Source: Clostridia bacterium
GTDB taxonomy: Bacteria > Bacillota_A > Clostridia > Christensenellales > Borkfalkiaceae
DNA length: 8,363 nucleotides
Direction of reading: 5' to 3'
Assembly (NCBI GenBank): GCA_017621955.1
Contig: JAGASB010000130.1
Location: 1-8,363 of the forward strand
Shown piece after piece: positions 5,312-8,363 of this stretch (its first letter is position 1; each line of letters begins with the position of its first letter). A program made the position numbers and the translations under genes. A model generated the notes under the pieces. The model had not been told where the DNA came from. It was given only the letters and a program-made list of their open reading frames with translations, and did not search any database.

Positions 5312-6265
5312 ATGAAAACATTAAAACAAAACAAATTATTTAATATCTTTTTTAGTATATTTATGGCGCTATGCGCCGTGCTGGGCATTTTATCAACGGT
5401 GCCCCGCCCTGCATCAGCCGACGAAGCGGGCTTCGACTGGTCAAAGTATGACGACCCCGCAAACTATACCGAAACCACACTGAAAAAAGGCGACAATTTA
5501 ACGTTAAGTAACAAGGTTATAAAAATTACACCTAATAGTACAAATAAAACATATGCAAGAGCACAGTTTACATTTTCGGAAGATGTTGCACTTATTATAG
5601 GAACGGAGCACAATAAAATTTTTTATGAGGATATGGAATATCCTGCGCATTTTCCGTTTTTATCGATGAACCCAGAGTTTTACGACAGAGGGCTTACCTC
5701 GGTGGGTCAAGCATCAGACGTTTGTTGGTTGCCTGTTAGAGCGGGCGAAGGCGAGGAAGTTGGAATATATTATAAATTAACAGAAGAAGCTACCTATATT
5801 TATATAGAAGATGGTGCGTATTTTTATGAAAACAATGCAAGCAGTATCGGTACGCTTTCTGGACCAGTTATAACAGACTCAACTGCGTGGGTAAAAAGGA
5901 TAATCCCATCTACTATGTGTGAATTTGAAGGCACTATACTTTCCGAGTCAGAAATAAACGCCGAAGCAGGCGATATATATAATTGCGATGTATCAATCCT
6001 TGAACTTAACAAACAAAACAATCCGGGCACCGGCAGTGGCGGTTCTTCAATAAACGGTAACGACACCAAGCCCGAAAGCGCAGAAAAAATGGACGTTACA
6101 GAAATAGTCTTTTTGGTGGCTCTTGCGTTCGGTGAACTTATACTTTTAACGTTATGCGCAATGAAACTTCCACGCAGTGGCAAATGGTTTACCCTATTAG
6201 TATTATTATTAATATTTGTAGGCTTTGACTTGATTCTATATATGAACTTTATAGGAATGATATAA
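5312..6265 (+). CDS. Secreted protein with C-terminal helical-hairpin anchor, 317 aa
   Basis: Residues 1-36 form a signal peptide (KTLKQNK, hydrophobic core to about 30, ASA at 34-36 before DEAGFDW). An extracellular domain of about 190 residues follows, then a Gly/Ser-rich linker (GTGSGGSSINGN) and two helices (about 265-284 and 292-315). The second half resembles the end of the 783-aa protein: E-L, a Lys 9 residues after that Leu, a hydrophobic helix, then D-x-x-L-Y and an F near the end, in the same order with a 3-residue length difference. The Shine-Dalgarno AGGAG (5298-5302) lies inside the end of the upstream gene, 9 nt before the ATG, so translation is probably coupled. It fits a second virion-cap or surface component (pVI-like position), but no family is recognised. 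Confidence 0.83.
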   Translation: MKTLKQNKLFNIFFSIFMALCAVLGILSTVPRPASADEAGFDWSKYDDPANYTETTLKKGDNLTLSNKVIKITPNSTNKTYARAQFTFSEDVALIIGTEHNKIFYEDMEYPAHFPFLSMNPEFYDRGLTSVGQASDVCWLPVRAGEGEEVGIYYKLTEEATYIYIEDGAYFYENNASSIGTLSGPVITDSTAWVKRIIPSTMCEFEGTILSESEINAEAGDIYNCDVSILELNKQNNPGTGSGGSSINGNDTKPESAEKMDVTEIVFLVALAFGELILLTLCAMKLPRSGKWFTLLVLLLIFVGFDLILYMNFIGMI

Positions 6266-6266
6266 T

Positions 6267-8021
6267 TTGAGCGACCTAAAAACCTTTTTAAGCAAGCCAA
6301 AAACGGCGCAGGCGACAACGTCTGCGCCACAACCACAAGCGGAATCAATTAAATTTGAACCGTTAAAAGAGAACGAAAAAGCGAATTTTAAGCGCCATTA
6401 TTTAACGCACGGCAAAACCAACAAGCGGTGCATCAGGCGTGAACGTCAGTTGCCGTCAACATTTATTTTGCCCGAACAGTTGCGCAGGAGCTTAACGTAC
6501 AGCGAAAAATTCAACGAAAAACAACGACGTTACAAAAACGACGTTGTCGATATGGAGACGTTAAAAAAGCCGTCCCCTGACGTTATCACAAGCAAAAACC
6601 CGCAAGGCTGGTCAAGATATATACTATGGACGGAAATTATCGCTTGTAAAAACGGCTTTTTATACTACACGATTCCGCTTATAATAAGCCTTTGTATTTT
6701 CATAATTCAAATGGCGTTGCATGACTTCTGGGTTAATGCAGTCTTTTCGGACATTGTGCTTGCTGATTTTCTTACGTTACGTTACATATTTAAGAACATG
6801 CCAAAGCCAGTAAATAAAGCGATTCTATTGTTTTTATTGGTTGGCGCTAACGTCGGCGCATACGCATTGGCGTTGCAGTTCCCCGAATGGTTGGCGGGTT
6901 TAGACGTTTGGTTTGCTCTTCGAATGTTACTTATAATCTACGCCGTTTATCACTTCGGCAAATTCTACGTTGATTTTGCGATAATGTATGCACATGACCA
7001 AAAAATTGACGTTGGGAACACGGTGCAGATAAAAGCCGGTAAACCACGTTGCGGAAAAACTTCGTCCGCAGTTCACGACGGGATTATCCTGGCTAAAATG
7101 AAATGGAACGAACTTAAATTTGACTATTGGAACATGGTAAGCCGTGAAGATGAAATCATAAAGCGTGGCGACCCACACGAACTGATGCAACTGCACGAAT
7201 TAAAAATTTCATTCAGTTTTTATACAATGTGCCCTTGTATTCCTTGCCTGTGGTCGAATATAGGCGTATTCGACAAGCAAGGGCGGGCCGCTCATAAAGT
7301 TACAATCGAACATATAAAAGGGCTTGAACGTTTACCCCTTTATTCTGTCGTTATACTAGACGAGATAGGCGCAATGCTTAAAGCTGATGACGGCTTAAAT
7401 CGAAAAGATACCGAAAAACCGCTTGACGTAAGCGATATGTTCCGTCTTGGCGGGCACTTCTTAAAGTGGGTTGTAATTGGATGTGAACAGGATTTTAATC
7501 ATATATTCATTGACTGTCGCCGTGTAGTCGGTTTTAACCAAGTTATCCAGGGACAAGAATGGATATGCAAACCAACGCTTGCGTTGAGCCTCTACAACTT
7601 CTTGAAGTTTCTAAAACTAGATGAATTAGATAAAAAGGTTAAGAAAAACAAAAAGTACTCATATTTTATGAACTCATTCAGAAAATTTGTTTACTCAATC
7701 GGATTTAGGCGTGTAAAGTACGGATACGCAACCAACACACAAACGGATGCAGGGCTTACTGCATCTAATTCAGATACCGAACTAGTACGTTTAGACGGAA
7801 CTAAATATCGATTATATCCGTCAAATTTAGCAGGCGATTACGATGACAGAGCATATAAACAAAAATACCCGTCGTATTTTGATAAATATATTCGTGGAGA
7901 GCTTCACAAACATAAGCACATTGAAGCATCAGACAAGAATACGAGCGCATTTGTAAATACAACTGTTTTGTTAGAAGAAAAGCGCAAAGCGCAAGAAGAA
8001 GCAATAAATAAAATCGTTTAG
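6267..8021 (+). CDS. Zot/pI-like morphogenesis P-loop ATPase with N-terminal membrane helices, 584 aa
   Basis: Residues 258-265 read GKPRCGKT, a Walker A P-loop. VVILDE (361-366) is a Walker B strand with D365/E366. A further block, GGHF (H397), EQD (Q408) and CRRVV (R418/R419), follows the order of conserved positions after Walker B in the Zot family as I recall it. Zot-type pI proteins power assembly and export of filamentous virions. Hydrophobic segments at about 131-153, 185-205 and 215-240, and perhaps one near 158-175, put the membrane part before the ATPase; Ff pI has it after. There is no C-terminal helix. The start is TTG at 6267, 1 nt after the previous stop, with AGGA (6253-6256) 10 nt upstream; no other start precedes residue 95. 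A conjugation-type coupling ATPase is the main alternative. Confidence 0.8.
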   Translation: MSDLKTFLSKPKTAQATTSAPQPQAESIKFEPLKENEKANFKRHYLTHGKTNKRCIRRERQLPSTFILPEQLRRSLTYSEKFNEKQRRYKNDVVDMETLKKPSPDVITSKNPQGWSRYILWTEIIACKNGFLYYTIPLIISLCIFIIQMALHDFWVNAVFSDIVLADFLTLRYIFKNMPKPVNKAILLFLLVGANVGAYALALQFPEWLAGLDVWFALRMLLIIYAVYHFGKFYVDFAIMYAHDQKIDVGNTVQIKAGKPRCGKTSSAVHDGIILAKMKWNELKFDYWNMVSREDEIIKRGDPHELMQLHELKISFSFYTMCPCIPCLWSNIGVFDKQGRAAHKVTIEHIKGLERLPLYSVVILDEIGAMLKADDGLNRKDTEKPLDVSDMFRLGGHFLKWVVIGCEQDFNHIFIDCRRVVGFNQVIQGQEWICKPTLALSLYNFLKFLKLDELDKKVKKNKKYSYFMNSFRKFVYSIGFRRVKYGYATNTQTDAGLTASNSDTELVRLDGTKYRLYPSNLAGDYDDRAYKQKYPSYFDKYIRGELHKHKHIEASDKNTSAFVNTTVLLEEKRKAQEEAINKIV

Positions 8022-8055
8022 GGCTGGGAAATTTTCAAATTTAGGGTAATACGGA

Positions 8056-8084
8056 TTTACAAAGGACAAGCTTTGTGCTATACT
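8056..8084 (+). promoter_or_regulatory. Near-consensus sigma-70/A promoter with extended -10
   Basis: TTTACA (8056-8061), a 17-nt spacer and TATACT (8079-8084), with TG at 8076-8077 forming an extended -10. Five of six bases match consensus in each hexamer. Transcription would start near A8091, just after the ATPase gene, with no + strand frame of any length downstream. It is the best promoter in the window and is placed to make a short non-coding RNA. Confidence 0.82.
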
Positions 8085-8114
8085 AACCATATAAGGTGGT
8101 TAATCAAGCTTGTC
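8065..8114. repeat. 9-bp perfect inverted repeat spanning the promoter
   Basis: GACAAGCTT (8065-8073) lies between the -35 and -10 boxes, and its exact reverse complement AAGCTTGTC (8106-8114) lies about 15-23 nt after the predicted start. The 32-nt gap is roughly three helical turns. It could be paired operator half-sites, or a hairpin in the minus-strand transcript just past the small peptide gene, where it would encase a 5-bp inner stem (AACCA/TGGTT). Confidence 0.6.
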
Positions 8115-8177
8115 GGAAAGTTCAAGTAGTAATAGGACGATTTGAAGTAATGTAAGGAATAGTTCAAAAACGTTCAT
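8100..8177 (-). CDS. 25-aa hydrophobic peptide, candidate type I toxin
   Basis: On the minus strand AAAGGAGG (8185-8192) is followed at 7 nt by ATG (8177-8175) and an open frame to TAA (8102-8100). The peptide begins MNVFELFLTLLQ, continues IVLLLLELSD and ends KLD: a leucine-rich hydrophobic helix of about 14 residues between acidic residues, with a charged tail. Short hydrophobic peptides with strong ribosome binding sites and an overlapping antisense RNA are the hallmark of type I toxin-antitoxin systems (Ibs, Fst and TxpA are known examples); no sequence match to any of them is claimed. Membrane damage or depolarisation would be the expected action. The start and stop regions pair (GGTTAATCAA with TTGATTAACC), which would hide the ribosome site. 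A convincing minus-strand promoter was not found. The alternative is a non-toxic small membrane protein. Confidence 0.55.
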   Translation of the reverse strand: MNVFELFLTLLQIVLLLLELSDKLD

Positions 8178-8201
8178 TGATTAACCTCCTTTTTCTATTT
8201 T
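8177..8201 (+). terminator. Possible terminator of the antisense RNA (and of ATPase read-through)
   Basis: The 3' arm of the end-closing stem (8177-8191) runs into TTTTTCTATTTT. The 5' arm is about 70 nt away, so this is not a compact terminator hairpin and efficiency is uncertain. No other terminator is visible between the ATPase stop (8021) and the window end on the + strand. Confidence 0.4.
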
Positions 8202-8302
8202 AAATCAGTGCAAAGATTGGCATTTGTCAATGCGTACGGCGGATAAAAGTATTAAAAAAAGAGATATAAAAAATTGGCGTTAAGAAATAAACTGCCAAAA
8301 CC

Positions 8303-8363
8303 GGGAAAAGCGTGTGCCGTTTCGGAAAGATAGCAGGCTATCTTCCGAACGGCTCCGCTTCCC
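8303..8363. other. Long imperfect hairpin at the window edge, 24 bp
   Basis: The order of paired blocks is GGGA (8303-8306) with TCCC (8360-8363), AGCG (8309-8312) with CGCT (8356-8359), GCCGTT (8316-8321) with AACGGC (8348-8353), CGGAA (8323-8327) with TTCCG (8343-8347), and GATAG (8329-8333) with CTATC (8338-8342), around a CAGG loop. Unpaired bases are AA, T and A, all on the 5' arm, and a TGT/TC internal loop. The stem reaches the last base and may continue outside. Long bulged hairpins of this kind occur at single-strand and rolling-circle origins; no gene overlaps it. Confidence 0.75.

Larger units (their letters stand above)
8091..8201 (+). ncRNA. Candidate antisense RNA, about 105-110 nt
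   Basis: A transcript from the 8056-8084 promoter would begin near 8091. AAGG-T-GGTTAATCAA (8093-8107) pairs with TTGATTAACC-T-CCTT (8177-8191): 14 pairs with one T-T mismatch, followed by TTTTTCTATTTT (8190-8201). The two ends thus close the RNA into a loop of about 69 nt, mostly purine-rich and weakly paired inside (TTGAA 8142-8146 can pair with TTCAA at 8121-8125 or at 8163-8167). The RNA covers the entire minus-strand peptide gene and its ribosome binding site, as an RNA antitoxin would. Caution: the T-tract is also the complement of the minus-strand Shine-Dalgarno, so termination there is unproven. Confidence 0.55.

Noticed and set aside
5824..6348. Minus-strand open frame of 174 codons
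   Set aside because: It lies opposite the well-supported 317-aa gene and ATPase start, has no ribosome site, and its composition mirrors the + strand codons.
8202..8230. Minus-strand promoter for the 25-aa peptide using TTGACA at 8225-8230
   Set aside because: The -35 is perfect, but at 17 nt the -10 would be TGATTT, and the better TAAAAT is at 22 nt and would start the RNA inside the ribosome site. Too weak to call, so the peptide's promoter is left open.
8230..8283. 17-codon + strand frame starting ATG 8230
   Set aside because: No ribosome site, very short, lysine-rich low-complexity product.
1..8363. tRNA, rRNA, CRISPR array or transposase
   Set aside because: No cloverleaf, regularly spaced repeats or transposase-like frames were seen on either strand.

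Overview
The window looks like most of a filamentous-phage-like (inovirus-type) element from a low-GC, Gram-positive, probably Clostridia-like host. The grounds are strong AGGAGG-type ribosome binding sites, GTG and TTG starts, UGA used as a stop, AxA signal-peptidase sites, and no secretin gene in view. All long genes lie on the + strand. No replication gene is seen; a 22-codon tail of an upstream gene enters at the left edge.

Layout. Positions 1-1543 hold a tight run of five small genes of unknown function, one with a zinc-ribbon pattern and one rich in cysteines. Positions 1544-1799 are non-coding and carry a row of hairpins, a candidate replication or packaging region or a structured leader. 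From 1800 come a 193-aa soluble protein and a 150-aa membrane-anchored protein. The latter is bracketed by a hairpin overlapping its Shine-Dalgarno and by a Rho-independent terminator. Then follow a 783-aa secreted protein with a membrane-anchored C-terminus, a 317-aa protein with the same type of C-terminal anchor, and a 584-aa P-loop ATPase of the Zot/pI morphogenesis type. The order (small membrane protein, terminator, large surface protein, second membrane protein, ATPase) parallels gene VIII-terminator-III-VI-I of the Ff coliphages. The match is by architecture, not by sequence.

The right end (8022-8363) holds the most novel-looking item. On the minus strand, a perfect AAAGGAGG site sits 7 nt before an ATG that opens a 25-codon hydrophobic peptide. 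Facing it is a near-consensus + strand promoter with an extended -10, whose transcript would run antisense across the whole peptide gene and end near a T-rich tract. This is the layout of a type I toxin-antitoxin pair. A 24-bp imperfect hairpin then reaches the window edge and may belong to a replication origin.

In a working model, the left-hand genes support replication or DNA binding, the middle genes make the virion and its receptor-binding cap, the ATPase drives extrusion through the single membrane, and the right-end pair stabilises the episome or prophage. Only the ATPase fold, the membrane topologies and the DNA or RNA structures are directly supported; the rest is inference.
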